From the NCBI RefSeq assembly GCF_034119865.1, contig NZ_CP139421.1, positions 5,620,501 to 5,684,500 of the forward strand: a stretch of DNA of 64,000 nucleotides, given 5' to 3'. A program made the position numbers and the translations under genes. Below the pieces are notes generated by a model, which was given only the letters and a program-made list of their open reading frames with translations, searched no databases and was not told the origin of the DNA. Of the stretch, positions 35,741-45,894 are shown piece after piece (position 1 is the first letter of the stretch; every line of letters begins with the position of its first letter). Source of the stretch: Algoriphagus sp. NG3. Its GTDB lineage: Bacteria; Bacteroidota; Bacteroidia; Cytophagales; Cyclobacteriaceae.

Positions 35741-38700
35741 TTGGCTATCAAGAATCAAACCGAAAGGAAAAGTTTCTCCTCCATTAAGGTGGTCAAAAGC
35801 TATCCGGATTTTCTAGATATTCAGTTGCAGTCTTTCAAAGATTTCTTCCAACTGGATACTCCTGCAGAAAAACGCCGGGCAGACGGGTTATTCAAAGTAT
35901 TCGCAGAAAACTTCCCGATCAGTGATTCCAGAGAGAATTTCACTCTTGAATTCATTGATTATGCAGTAGATCCACCCAAATATTCTGTGGGCGAATGCAT
36001 TGACCGTGGCTTGACCTACTCTGTACCGTTGAAAGCAAAGTTGAGACTACTTTGCCATGATGAGGATAATGAGGATTTCGAAACGATTGAGCAAGAAGTA
36101 TTCTTAGGTAATCTTCCGTATATGACCGAGAAGGGGTCATTTGTAATTAATGGTGCAGAAAGAGTTATTGTTTCCCAACTTCACCGTTCGCCAGGAGTGT
36201 TCTTTGCACAAAGCAAGCACACCAATGGTACGAAACTTTACTCTGCCAGAATCATCCCTTTCAAAGGATCATGGATCGAATTTGCTACTGATATTAACAA
36301 TGTCATGTATGCCTATATCGATCGTAAGAAGAAATTCCCTGTCACCACTTTGTTGAGATCCATAGGTTATGGTTCTGATAAGGATATTCTTGACCTGTTT
36401 GGACTTTCTGAAGAAGTAAGTGCTACTAAATCAGCGATGAAGAAAGTGGCAGGCAGAAAACTTGCCGCAAGGGTTCTTAGGACATGGGTAGAAGATTTCG
36501 TAGATGAAGATACAGGTGAAGTAGTTTCCATTGATCGAAATGAGGTATTGCTTGAGCGTGATACCGTACTGACTGACGAAGACATTGAAATGATCTTGGA
36601 CTCAGGCTCGAAAAGCATCATCCTTCACAGGGAAGATGTAAACGTGGCTGATTACTCTATCATCTATAATACATTACAGAAGGATAGCTCCAACTCAGAA
36701 AAAGAGGCTGTGGAAGTTATCTACCGTCAGTTGAGAAATACTGAAGCTCCTGATGAGTCCACGGCTCGTGAGGTGATTCACAGTTTGTTCTTCTCTGACA
36801 AGCGTTATGACTTAGGTGAGGTTGGTCGTTATAGAATCAACAAAAAACTGGGTCTTGACATCGATTCTGAGAAAATCGTCCTTACCAAGGAAGATATCAT
36901 CAACATCGTGAAATACCTGATCGGACTGATCAACTCCAAAGCTGTCGTCGATGATATTGATCACCTGAGCAATAGAAGAGTAAGAACTGTAGGCGAGCAG
37001 CTGTACAGCCAGTTCGGTGTAGGTTTGGCCAGAATGGCCAGAACGATCCGTGAAAGAATGAACGTTCGTGACAATGAAGACTTTAAGCCAGTCGATTTGA
37101 TCAACGCTCGTACGCTTTCTTCAGTGATCAATTCCTTCTTTGGTACAAACCAACTTTCTCAGTTCATGGATCAAACCAATCCATTGGCGGAGTTGACTCA
37201 TAAGAGAAGACTTTCAGCTTTGGGTCCAGGGGGTCTATCCAGAGAAAGAGCTGGTTTTGAGGTTCGTGATGTTCACTACACGCACTACGGTCGTCTGTGT
37301 ACTATCGAAACTCCTGAAGGACCAAACATTGGTTTGATTTCTTCTCTTTGTGTTCACGCCAAAGTGAACTCAATGGGCTTCCTTGAGACTCCTTACCGTA
37401 AAGTAAAAGACGGGAAAGTAAGTATGAAGGCAGAGGATATTTTATTCCTGACTGCCGAGGAAGAAGACAATCATAACATTGCCCAGGCAAATGCTCCTTT
37501 GGATGAAGCCGGCAAATTTGTGAATGAAAAAGTAAAAGCAAGATTCGAAGGTGACTTCCCTGTATTGGAGCCTTCCGAAATCAGCTATATGGACGTTGCT
37601 CCTAACCAGATTGTATCGGTAGCAGCATCATTGATTCCATTCTTGGAGCATGATGATGCCAACCGTGCCTTGATGGGATCCAACATGCAGCGTCAGGCAG
37701 TTCCTTTGCTGAAGGCAGAAGCACCTATCGTAGGTACCGGTCTTGAGGCTAAAGCAGCTGTAGATTCCAGATCACTGATCATTGCGGAAGCAAGTGGGAC
37801 TGTTGATTATGTGGATGCCAAGAGAATTACCATCAAATACGATTTGACGGAAGATGAACTTTTGGTGAATTTCACTGACGAATACAAAACCTATGACCTG
37901 ATCAAGTTCAGAAGAACTAACCAGGATACTACCATCAACTTGACTCCTCTGGTGCTGAAAGGCCAGAAAGTGAAAAAAGGTCAGGTACTTGTAGAGGGAT
38001 ACTCTACTAACAATGGTGAGCTAGCTCTTGGTAAAAACCTTAAAGTGGCGTACATGCCTTGGCAAGGATACAACTTCGAGGATGCGATCGTGATCTCTGA
38101 GCGTGTGGTAAGAGAAGATATCTTCACTTCCATTCACGTGGAAGAATTCCAGTTGGAAGTCCGTGATACGAAAAGAGGAGAGGAAGAATTGACTTCTGAA
38201 ATCCCTAACGTATCTGAGGAAGCGGTTAAGAACCTTAATGAGCATGGTATCATTGCTATCGGTGCTGAAGTGAAAGAAGGTGATATCATCATCGGTAAAA
38301 TCACGCCAAAAGGGGAAACTGACCCTACTCCGGAAGAGAAGTTGCTTAGAGCGATCTTCGGAGATAAAGCAGGCGATGTGAAAGATGCTTCTTTGAAAGC
38401 TTCACCTTCCCTGAATGGTGTAGTGATCGAGACCAAACTATTTGCCAGACCTAAGAAGGACAAAGATGTCAGGGCCAAGGCGAAAGCCGAAGTTGAAAAG
38501 CTTAAGTCCAGATATTCTAAGGATCTCCTGGGTATCAGAGCCCGAATGATCAACAAAATGGTGACTATCCTGGATGGTAAAACCTCCCAGGGTGTGAGAC
38601 ATAAATTCGGAGATGAGATCATCACCAAAGGACAGAAGTTCAATGCGAAGAACATTGAAAACAACCTTTTCCCTGCTAAGAATCCTTACAGAGATGAGAG

Positions 38701-39616
38701 CAACTACAATGTGCCTGAGGAAGCAAACCTGATCTCGGATATCGTACTTGACGACTGGACCAATGATCCTCATACCAATGAACTGATCGTGCATCTGGTT
38801 AAGAACTATACCAACTCCAGAAATGAGATCTCCGGTACATTCAAGAGAGAGCGATTTACGCTTGAGGTAGGGGACGAGCTTCCTGCGGGTATCGTTCAAC
38901 TAGCCAAAGTTTACATTGCCAAGAAGCGTAAGCTGAAAGTAGGTGATAAGATGGCCGGTCGTCACGGTAACAAAGGTATCGTAGCCAGAATCGTAAGAGA
39001 TGAGGATATGCCATTCCTAGAGGATGGAACCCCGATGGATATCGTATTGAATCCACTAGGTGTACCTTCCCGAATGAACATCGGACAGATCTTCGAGACA
39101 GTATTGGCTTGGGCAGGACAGAAGATGGACAAGAAGTACGCTACGCCGATCTTTGACGGTGCTTCTATGGAAGAAGTATCCCATGAATTGGAATTGGCAG
39201 GCCTTCCGGCATACGGACGAACCTACCTATACGATGGTCTTTCCGGTGTGAAATTCGATCAGCCGATTACAGTAGGTATAGCATACATGCTGAAACTCGG
39301 TCACTTGGTAGATGATAAGATGCACGCCCGTTCCATCGGACCATACTCATTGATCACGCAGCAGCCATTGGGCGGTAAAGCCCAGTTTGGTGGTCAGCGT
39401 TTCGGAGAGATGGAAGTTTGGGCACTGGAAGCATTCGGTGCATCACACGTACTTCAGGAGATCCTGACAGTGAAGTCTGATGACGTAATCGGTAGAGCAA
39501 AAGCTTATGAAGCGATTGTGAAGGGAGAAAACCTTCCTAAGCCAAATATTCCTGAATCTTTCAATGTATTGGTTCATGAATTGAGAGGTTTGGCTCTTGA
39601 AATTACCTTGGATTAA
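35741..39616 (+). CDS. rpoB: DNA-directed RNA polymerase subunit beta
   Basis: 1,291 aa. The start is TTG at 35741 (TTGGCTATCAAG): no in-frame ATG lies upstream of the conserved [10 protein letters not shown]...YPDFLDIQL region. Landmarks: the rifampicin region [20 protein letters not shown] and [20 protein letters not shown] (all usual sensitive-type residues), the flap and the C-terminal [15 protein letters not shown] and [15 protein letters not shown] segments. Beta forms the catalytic pincer with beta'. Co-transcribed with rpoC, 48 bases downstream. Confidence 0.98.
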   Translation: MAIKNQTERKSFSSIKVVKSYPDFLDIQLQSFKDFFQLDTPAEKRRADGLFKVFAENFPISDSRENFTLEFIDYAVDPPKYSVGECIDRGLTYSVPLKAKLRLLCHDEDNEDFETIEQEVFLGNLPYMTEKGSFVINGAERVIVSQLHRSPGVFFAQSKHTNGTKLYSARIIPFKGSWIEFATDINNVMYAYIDRKKKFPVTTLLRSIGYGSDKDILDLFGLSEEVSATKSAMKKVAGRKLAARVLRTWVEDFVDEDTGEVVSIDRNEVLLERDTVLTDEDIEMILDSGSKSIILHREDVNVADYSIIYNTLQKDSSNSEKEAVEVIYRQLRNTEAPDESTAREVIHSLFFSDKRYDLGEVGRYRINKKLGLDIDSEKIVLTKEDIINIVKYLIGLINSKAVVDDIDHLSNRRVRTVGEQLYSQFGVGLARMARTIRERMNVRDNEDFKPVDLINARTLSSVINSFFGTNQLSQFMDQTNPLAELTHKRRLSALGPGGLSRERAGFEVRDVHYTHYGRLCTIETPEGPNIGLISSLCVHAKVNSMGFLETPYRKVKDGKVSMKAEDILFLTAEEEDNHNIAQANAPLDEAGKFVNEKVKARFEGDFPVLEPSEISYMDVAPNQIVSVAASLIPFLEHDDANRALMGSNMQRQAVPLLKAEAPIVGTGLEAKAAVDSRSLIIAEASGTVDYVDAKRITIKYDLTEDELLVNFTDEYKTYDLIKFRRTNQDTTINLTPLVLKGQKVKKGQVLVEGYSTNNGELALGKNLKVAYMPWQGYNFEDAIVISERVVREDIFTSIHVEEFQLEVRDTKRGEEELTSEIPNVSEEAVKNLNEHGIIAIGAEVKEGDIIIGKITPKGETDPTPEEKLLRAIFGDKAGDVKDASLKASPSLNGVVIETKLFARPKKDKDVRAKAKAEVEKLKSRYSKDLLGIRARMINKMVTILDGKTSQGVRHKFGDEIITKGQKFNAKNIENNLFPAKNPYRDESNYNVPEEANLISDIVLDDWTNDPHTNELIVHLVKNYTNSRNEISGTFKRERFTLEVGDELPAGIVQLAKVYIAKKRKLKVGDKMAGRHGNKGIVARIVRDEDMPFLEDGTPMDIVLNPLGVPSRMNIGQIFETVLAWAGQKMDKKYATPIFDGASMEEVSHELELAGLPAYGRTYLYDGLSGVKFDQPITVGIAYMLKLGHLVDDKMHARSIGPYSLITQQPLGGKAQFGGQRFGEMEVWALEAFGASHVLQEILTVKSDDVIGRAKAYEAIVKGENLPKPNIPESFNVLVHELRGLALEITLD

Positions 39617-39664
39617 TAAAGCGAATGGGTTCGCAAGAGCCCTTTACATATCTTTCAAAAAACT

Positions 39665-42600
39665 ATGGCGTTCAGAAAAAATAAAAAACTCAACAATGAT
39701 TTTTCCAGAGTCACCATCAGTTTGGCTTCCCCAGAATCTATTCTGGATAGCTCAAACGGTGAGGTGACCCAGCCAGAGACCATCAACTACAGAACGTATA
39801 AGCCTGAAATGGGCGGATTGTTCTGTGAGCGGATCTTTGGTCCGGTCAAAGACTGGGAGTGTCATTGTGGCAAGTATAAGCGCATCAGGTATAAAGGTAT
39901 TATCTGTGACCGCTGCGGTGTAGAGGTCACTGAGAAGAAAGTAAGACGAGAGCGAATGGGGCACATCGAACTGGTAGTACCGGTAGCCCACATTTGGTAT
40001 TTCAAATCTCTTCCTAATAAAATCGGTTACCTCCTTGGCCTTCCGACTAAGAAGCTTGATCAGATTGTCTATTACGAGCGTTATGCGGTAGTTCAGCCGG
40101 GTATCAAAGCAGAAGAGGGAGTTCAGTACCTGGACTTCCTGACTGAAGACGAATACCTGGATATCATGGACAAGCTTCCTAAGGAAAACCACATGCTTGA
40201 CGATGAGGATCCTAATAAATTCATCGCCAAAATGGGTGCTGAAGCGTTGGAGATGCTATTGGCAAGAATTGATCTGGATGACCTTTCTTACTCACTACGT
40301 CACCAGGCTGCTACTGATACTTCTCAGCAGAGAAAAGCAGAAGCGCTGAAAAGGCTGAAAGTAGTGGAAGCATTCCGTGATGCGAGAACCAGAATAGAAA
40401 ACCGTCCTGAGTGGATGGTTGTTCGTATGGTTCCTGTGATTCCGCCGGAATTGCGTCCATTGGTTCCTTTGGATGGTGGTCGTTTTGCGACTTCCGATCT
40501 GAATGACCTGTATAGAAGAGTTATTATCAGAAACAACCGTCTGAAGCGATTGATCGATATCAAGGCTCCAGAGGTGATTTTGAGAAACGAAAAGAGAATG
40601 CTTCAGGAAGCTGTGGATTCCCTGTTCGATAACTCCAGAAAAGTAAATGCGGTAAGATCCGATGGAAACCGTGCCTTGAAGTCCCTTTCTGATATGTTGA
40701 AAGGTAAGCAAGGTCGATTCCGTCAAAACTTGCTCGGTAAGCGTGTGGATTACTCCGGTCGTTCTGTGATCGTGGTAGGTCCTGAGTTGAAGCTTCACGA
40801 GTGTGGTCTTCCTAAGAATATGGCTGCAGAACTTTTCAAACCTTTTATCATCAGAAAACTGATCGAAAGAGGGATTGTAAAGACAGTAAAGTCTGCCAAG
40901 AAAATCGTGGATCGTAAGGATCCTGTGGTTTGGGATATCTTGGAGAACGTACTTAAAGGACACCCTGTGCTCCTTAACCGTGCTCCTACGCTTCACAGAC
41001 TGGGTATTCAAGCTTTTCAGCCAAAATTGATTGAAGGGAAAGCTATCCAGCTTCACCCATTGGTATGTACTGCATTCAACGCCGATTTTGACGGTGACCA
41101 GATGGCGGTTCACGTACCTCTAGGACATGAGGCAATCCTGGAAGCTTCTACCTTGATGCTTTCCTCACACAACATCCTTAACCCGGCCAACGGTGCACCT
41201 ATCACTGTACCTTCCCAGGATATGGTATTGGGTCTATACTATGTGACCAAGGGTAAGAAATCTACTCCAGAAGAGATAGTTGCCGGTGAAGGAATGACAT
41301 TCTACAGCACGGAGGAAGTGATTATCGCATTGAATGAGGAGAAAATCTCCAAGCATGCGAATATCAAATGTAAAGTGCAGGTAAGGACCGAAGATGGAGG
41401 ATACAAGGATGAAATCATTGAGACTGTAGCCGGTCGTTTGATTTTCAACCAATTCGTACCAAAAGAAGTAGGTTATGTGAATGAGCTTTTGACCAAGAAG
41501 AAACTTCAGCAGATTATCGCTAAAGTGGTGAAAGTATGTGGAATGGCACGTACAGCTCACTTCCTTGATGATATCAAGCACCTTGGTTTCCAGATGGCTT
41601 ACAAAGGCGGTCTGTCCATGGGTTTGAATGATGTAATCATCCCGGAAGAAAAAGAGCCGATGATCAATAAGGCCAAGGAAGAAGTTGACCAAGTATGGAA
41701 CAACTACCTAATGGGTCTGATCACCGACAATGAGCGATATAATCAGGTAATTGATATCTGGACCCGTACCAACTCTCATTTGACTAATAATCTGATGAAG
41801 CAGATGGAAGAGGATAAGCAAGGATTCAATGCCATCTATATGATGATGCACTCAGGAGCCCGTGGTTCCAGAGAGCAGATCCGTCAGTTGGGTGGTATGA
41901 GAGGCTTGATGGCTAAGCCGCAGAAAAACCTTCAGGGCTCTGTGGGTGAGATCATCGAAAACCCTATCCTTTCCAACTTCAAGGAAGGTCTGGATGTATT
42001 GGAGTACTTTATCTCTACACACGGTGCTCGTAAAGGTCTCGCCGATACTGCATTGAAAACTGCCGATGCCGGTTATCTGACCAGACGTCTGGTAGATGTG
42101 GCTCAGGATATGATTGTCACTGAAGAGGACTGTGGTAGCTTAAGAGGGTTACTCGTGCAGCCGCTTAAAGATAACGACGACATCGTGGAGCCACTTTCGG
42201 AACGGGTAGTAGGTAGGGTCTCTGTTCATGATATCTATCATCCACTGACTGATGAGTTGATCATTGAGTCAGGAGTAATGATCAGCGATGAAGTAGCCCA
42301 GCTGATCGACGAATCTGGCATCGATGAGGTGGAGATAAGATCAGTGTTGACTTGCGAAACCCGTAGAGGAGTTTGTAGCAAGTGTTACGGACGAAATCTA
42401 ACATCCTCTGGACATATGGTTCAAACCGGTGAATCTGTGGGTGTTATTGCGGCACAATCTATCGGTGAACCAGGTACACAGCTTACCCTAAGAACATTCC
42501 ACGTAGGTGGTACAGCATCCAACATGGCCGTAGAAGCCAGTGTGATCGCTAAGTTCGATGGTGTGGTGGAATTCGATGAGGAACTGAGATTGATTGAGAC

Positions 42601-43981
42601 TACCAACAAAGATGGCGAGCCGGTAACGGTGGTCATGGGTAGATCCGGCGAAATCAAGATCAATGACCCTAAGACGGGTAAGACACTTGTGTCTAACCAC
42701 GCTCCTTACGGTGCTATAGTAGATGTGAAAGATGGAGAGAAAATCACCAAAGGACAGACGCTTTGTAAGTGGGATCCATATAATGCCGTTATCCTTTCAG
42801 AGTTTGACGGTACTATTGACTTTGAAGCAATTTCTGAAGGTGTTACCTATAAAGAAGTGTCCGATGATCAGACTGGTTTCCGTGAGAAAGTAATCATCGA
42901 TTCTAAAGACAGAACTAAGAACCCGGCCATTATTGTAAACTATGGTGAGGAATCCAAAGCGTACAATATCCCGGTAGGTGCTCACTTGGCTATTGACGCT
43001 GGTGATAAAGTAAGATCCGGTCAGGTGCTGGTGAAAATCCCAAGATCTGTAGGTAAGACCAGGGATATTACCGGTGGTCTTCCAAGAGTTACCGAGCTGT
43101 TCGAAGCAAGAAACCCGTCCAATCCGGCTGTAGTTTCTGAAATCGATGGGGTAGTAACTTACGGAGGTATCAAACGAGGTAATAGAGAGATCATCATCGA
43201 GTCTAAGGATGGTGTGATCAAGAAATACATGGTATCCCTATCTAAGCATATCCTTGTACAGGAGAATGACTTTATCAGAGCAGGTGAGCCACTTTCTGAT
43301 GGAGCGATCACTCCTAATGATATTCTTGCGATCAAAGGCCCAACTGCTGTTCAAGAGTACTTGGTGAATGAGATTCAGGAGGTTTACCGACTTCAGGGTG
43401 TGAAAATCAACGATAAGCACATCGAGGTGATTGTAAGCCAGATGATGCAGAAAGTTGAAATCCTTGACGCTGGTGACACTGGATTCCTACAAAACCAAGT
43501 AGTGGACAAGTGGGCTTTCAGAGAAGAGAATGATAATATTCTTGACCGCAAAGTGGTTATGGATGCAGGAGATTCCTCTACCTTGAAGCCTGGTATGATT
43601 ATCTCAGCAAGAAGATTGAGAGATGAGAATTCCAGCCTGAAACGTAAGGATCTTAAGCTGGTACAGGTACGGGACGCTGAGACTGCGGTCTCTAAGCCTA
43701 CACTACAAGGTATCACTGCGGCATCTTTGGGTACTGAGTCATTTATCTCTGCCGCGTCCTTCCAGGAGACCACTAAGGTGCTTTCTGAGGCAGCTATCAG
43801 AGGTAAGCGTGATGAACTGAAAGGTCTGAAAGAGAACGTGATTGTAGGTCACTTGATTCCTGCCGGTACCGGTCAGCGAAGATTGCAGCCGATCATTGTG
43901 GGTTCTCAGGAAGAGTATGATAAGCTTTCGGAAAACATGGAGCGCACATCTAGCAAAAGATCTAGTGAAGCAATCCTGTAA
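39665..43981 (+). CDS. rpoC: DNA-directed RNA polymerase subunit beta'
   Basis: 1,438 aa. The first zinc finger ([20 protein letters not shown]), the catalytic magnesium loop NADFDGDQM, the bridge/trigger helices ([31 protein letters not shown]), and the second zinc site ([16 protein letters not shown]) are all intact. Insertions and the C-terminal part have the usual Bacteroidota length. A strong terminator follows at 44,001. Confidence 0.98.
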   Translation: MAFRKNKKLNNDFSRVTISLASPESILDSSNGEVTQPETINYRTYKPEMGGLFCERIFGPVKDWECHCGKYKRIRYKGIICDRCGVEVTEKKVRRERMGHIELVVPVAHIWYFKSLPNKIGYLLGLPTKKLDQIVYYERYAVVQPGIKAEEGVQYLDFLTEDEYLDIMDKLPKENHMLDDEDPNKFIAKMGAEALEMLLARIDLDDLSYSLRHQAATDTSQQRKAEALKRLKVVEAFRDARTRIENRPEWMVVRMVPVIPPELRPLVPLDGGRFATSDLNDLYRRVIIRNNRLKRLIDIKAPEVILRNEKRMLQEAVDSLFDNSRKVNAVRSDGNRALKSLSDMLKGKQGRFRQNLLGKRVDYSGRSVIVVGPELKLHECGLPKNMAAELFKPFIIRKLIERGIVKTVKSAKKIVDRKDPVVWDILENVLKGHPVLLNRAPTLHRLGIQAFQPKLIEGKAIQLHPLVCTAFNADFDGDQMAVHVPLGHEAILEASTLMLSSHNILNPANGAPITVPSQDMVLGLYYVTKGKKSTPEEIVAGEGMTFYSTEEVIIALNEEKISKHANIKCKVQVRTEDGGYKDEIIETVAGRLIFNQFVPKEVGYVNELLTKKKLQQIIAKVVKVCGMARTAHFLDDIKHLGFQMAYKGGLSMGLNDVIIPEEKEPMINKAKEEVDQVWNNYLMGLITDNERYNQVIDIWTRTNSHLTNNLMKQMEEDKQGFNAIYMMMHSGARGSREQIRQLGGMRGLMAKPQKNLQGSVGEIIENPILSNFKEGLDVLEYFISTHGARKGLADTALKTADAGYLTRRLVDVAQDMIVTEEDCGSLRGLLVQPLKDNDDIVEPLSERVVGRVSVHDIYHPLTDELIIESGVMISDEVAQLIDESGIDEVEIRSVLTCETRRGVCSKCYGRNLTSSGHMVQTGESVGVIAAQSIGEPGTQLTLRTFHVGGTASNMAVEASVIAKFDGVVEFDEELRLIETTNKDGEPVTVVMGRSGEIKINDPKTGKTLVSNHAPYGAIVDVKDGEKITKGQTLCKWDPYNAVILSEFDGTIDFEAISEGVTYKEVSDDQTGFREKVIIDSKDRTKNPAIIVNYGEESKAYNIPVGAHLAIDAGDKVRSGQVLVKIPRSVGKTRDITGGLPRVTELFEARNPSNPAVVSEIDGVVTYGGIKRGNREIIIESKDGVIKKYMVSLSKHILVQENDFIRAGEPLSDGAITPNDILAIKGPTAVQEYLVNEIQEVYRLQGVKINDKHIEVIVSQMMQKVEILDAGDTGFLQNQVVDKWAFREENDNILDRKVVMDAGDSSTLKPGMIISARRLRDENSSLKRKDLKLVQVRDAETAVSKPTLQGITAASLGTESFISAASFQETTKVLSEAAIRGKRDELKGLKENVIVGHLIPAGTGQRRLQPIIVGSQEEYDKLSENMERTSSKRSSEAIL

Positions 43982-44000
43982 AAGTTTAATAAATTAATTC

Positions 44001-44030
44001 AAAAGGCCTGTTTCACGACAGGCCTTTTTT
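44001..44030 (+). terminator. Intrinsic terminator of the rpoBC transcript
   Basis: AAAAGGCCTGT (44001-44011) pairs with ACAGGCCTTTT (44018-44028), loop TTCACG, followed by more T. It lies 19 bases after the rpoC stop. Confidence 0.88.
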
Positions 44031-44043
44031 ATGAATATCTTGA

Positions 44044-44085
44044 GTAACCACGAAGGGCACAGAGTTTTACGCAGAGGGCACAGTT
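44044..44085. repeat. Intergenic repeat of the ACGAAGGGCACAGAG type
   Basis: CCACGAAGGGCACAGAG followed by ACGCAGAGGGCACAG. A drifted relative is at 44,703. Such purine-rich repeats recur between genes in Bacteroidota. The gap 43,982-44,319 holds this, the terminator and the dispersed repeat, and no gene. Confidence 0.6.
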
Positions 44086-44200
44086 CTTTTGTCTCGACAG
44101 GAGCGAGACCTCTGGCTTTACATAACTTGGATTTAAGTATATGATTTGTACCAATAGTAAAGAGAAACAAAAATAGAATTTGCTTAAAATAGGCAGATAG

Positions 44201-44294
44201 GCCACTTCTGTCATCGGTCACCTGTACTGTGCATAGTCGAAGTATCCGTCTTCCAACAAGTAAATCAAAGGAAATAAGGCTACTGGCATCAGTG
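44201..44294. repeat. Dispersed intergenic repeat, copy 2
   Basis: CTTCTGTCATCGG, TGTACTGTGCATAGTCGAAG, AAGTAAATCAAAGGA and CTACTGGCATCAGTG occur in the same order and spacing as in the block at 25,780-25,900. It ends about 25 bases before the DUF3467 start. Confidence 0.75.
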
Positions 44295-44319
44295 CTTCTA
44301 ATTACATAAAAAATCAACC

Positions 44320-44637
44320 ATGCAAGACGACAACAAAAAAGTAGATCAGCAGATCAATGTAGAGCTTTCAGAGGAAGTAGCTGAAGGCGTATATTCCAAT
44401 CTGGCGATGATCGCACATTCCAATTCGGAATTTGTGATTGACTTTATCCGCCTGATGCCGGGTGTACCCAAGGCAAAAGTGAAGTCTAGGATTATCGTCA
44501 CTCCGGATCATGCCAAGCGATTGCTTGCTGCATTGAAAGATAATATAGAGAAATACGAAGCCGCTTTCGGGAAGATTAACCAATCGGGCGGAGCACCTCA
44601 GTTTCCGATTAGTTTCGGGACACCGGGAGAAGCTTAG
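44320..44637 (+). CDS. DUF3467 domain protein
   Basis: 105 aa, entirely a DUF3467 domain: NVELSEEVAEGVYSNLAMIA, HSNSEFVIDFIRLMPGVPKA and IIVTPDHAKRLLAALKDNIE, ending with a Gly/Pro-rich tail. No signal peptide or membrane span, so cytosolic. The function is not known. Similar genes lie directly after rpoC in many Bacteroidota, which hints at a link with transcription (inference). It has its own terminator. Confidence 0.88.
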   Translation: MQDDNKKVDQQINVELSEEVAEGVYSNLAMIAHSNSEFVIDFIRLMPGVPKAKVKSRIIVTPDHAKRLLAALKDNIEKYEAAFGKINQSGGAPQFPISFGTPGEA

Positions 44638-44665
44638 AATCGGATTGTTTTCTAATAGATAGTAT

Positions 44666-44701
44666 AAGACCTAGGTCAAGCTAAGGGCCTAGGTCTTTTT
44701 T
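44666..44701 (+). terminator. Intrinsic terminator of the DUF3467 gene
   Basis: AAGACCTAGG (44666-44675) pairs with CCTAGGTCTT (44688-44697) and is followed by a T run. About 30 bases after the DUF3467 stop. Confidence 0.85.
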
Positions 44702-44702
44702 C

Positions 44703-44742
44703 ACCGCAGTGGACGCGGAGTTTTTCACAGAGAGCACAGCCT
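44703..44742. repeat. Drifted intergenic repeat related to 44,044
   Basis: CCGCAGTGGACGCGGAG and TCACAGAGAGCACAG follow the same purine-rich plan as the block at 44,044-44,085, with about a quarter of bases changed. No ORF. Confidence 0.5.
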
Positions 44743-44792
44743 GATTTCGGTTGTTCCGCTTCTCCTGAAACTGGAATAGGCTATTTTACTTT

Positions 44793-45211
44793 TATCGCCA
44801 CTGTGAGTGTCTCACTGACGGAAAATCGATAATTTCAATCCGACTGAGCTAACGTATTATTCACTTGAAGATGTCTTAGAGGGCAGATTTCCCCGCCAAG
44901 GTCAGCATCCTCACAGATATTTATTTTTCTTTGGGGCTTTGTCTTCCCCAAAGGGTTTTCGTATTCAGTTGTAATTCAGGCCTATCGCCCACGTGAGTGT
45001 CTCACTCACGGAAATTTGGATCAGGCTAATTTGAAGAACTATTCACCTGAAGATGTCTTAGAGGGCAGATTTCCCGCCAAGGTCAGCATCCTCGCAGATA
45101 TTTATTTTTCCAGTAGGGCTTCCTTCGCCAAGGTCTGTGTCCGCACAGACCTTTACTCCTCCAGATGGTCTCTTTTCTCCCCGGGTATTTTTGTATTTAG
45201 TTGTAATTCAG
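44793..45211. repeat. Imperfect direct duplication with hairpins
   Basis: Two copies stand head to tail: 44,793-44,982 and 44,983-45,211. Each begins TATCGCC, contains GTGAGTGTCTCACT, then GAAGATGTCTTAGAGGGCAG and CCAAGGTCAGCATCCTC, and ends with TTGTAATTCAG. The second copy is longer and includes two perfect hairpins (44,992-45,010 CGTGAGTG/CACTCACG and 45,130-45,153 AAGGTCTGTG/CACAGACCTT). The 670-base gap between DUF3467 and 45,310 is otherwise free of genes. Confidence 0.78.
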
Positions 45212-45309
45212 ATGGCTGTGTTTGGTTTTTTTTATCTTTTTTGTAATTTGTTGAAGCGTTTAGCCCACTTTTATCGTCCTCTGTATAGTATTACTAATTC
45301 TTAGATCTT

Positions 45310-45399
45310 ATGAAGGCACTGTTCACATTATTGATTTTGATAACAGGGATGATGGTTTCATCCTGTCAGGAAAGTGAAGTTCCCCTTGTATGGGGATAA
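45310..45399 (+). pseudogene. Truncated lipoprotein gene (signal peptide only)
   Basis: 29 codons: MKALFTLLILITGMMVSSC is a complete lipoprotein signal, then ESEVPLVWG and a stop. It looks like the 5' end of a lost lipoprotein gene next to another lipoprotein gene, but a tiny real lipopeptide cannot be excluded. Confidence 0.5.
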
Positions 45400-45486
45400 T
45401 TTATGTCCCACTTAATTTTGTAGTAAGCTACAGAAAAATGTAATGATGAAGAAAATGACTTTATTAACTTTAAACTGATAGTTGAA

Positions 45487-45894
45487 ATGTATAACTTAAA
45501 TAGTTTAGTAAAACTAATAGTAGTTTTACTTTTGTCTAGTTCATGTTCTGAAAGAATTAGTGATTCTCAAGATGAACTTGGATGTCTGCATGCAAGTGAA
45601 GTGATTAAAACTGCAACAAATGCGAAAGGTATGATCATGAAAATGGAGAAAGAAGGAAAAACTATTTGGTATATTTTATCAATGGAAGGGGTAATTGGAC
45701 AAGAAACACCAACTTATGACACAAGAGATTTGGTGATCCCTTGTAGTCTTCATAGTGATTTTAGGAAAGAAGGGGAGCTGGTTAGATTTTCAGGAAATCT
45801 CGCACTTTATGGAAAGGAGTTTATTGATATGCCCCATGTCTTCTTAGGTGCGTTAAGTGATATAGAGTTTATTGAAAATGAATTGTCCCTATGA
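45487..45894 (+). CDS. Small lipoprotein coupled to the matrixin gene
   Basis: 135 aa with a lipoprotein signal (LIVVLLLSSSC, Cys about residue 20). The mature part has an acidic start (SERISDSQDELGCL) and a beta-rich domain with pairs of cysteines (C33 and C86 approximately) that may form a disulfide. I do not recognise the family. The stop overlaps the start of the metalloprotease gene by 4 bases (ATGA), so the two are translationally coupled; the small protein could be an inhibitor, chaperone or anchor for the protease (inference). Confidence 0.75.
   Translation: MYNLNSLVKLIVVLLLSSSCSERISDSQDELGCLHASEVIKTATNAKGMIMKMEKEGKTIWYILSMEGVIGQETPTYDTRDLVIPCSLHSDFRKEGELVRFSGNLALYGKEFIDMPHVFLGALSDIEFIENELSL

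Noticed and set aside
40295..41113. 272-aa minus-strand ORF inside rpoC, and other long antisense ORFs in rpoB, rpoC and tuf
   Set aside because: They are codon-shadow frames opposite strongly biased, highly conserved genes; none shows a recognisable domain, a start context or its own operon.
45016..45246. 76-aa plus-strand ORF in the duplicated repeat
   Set aside because: It starts inside the repeat, the homologous copy is broken, and the C-terminal half crosses a hairpin; more likely a remnant than a gene.
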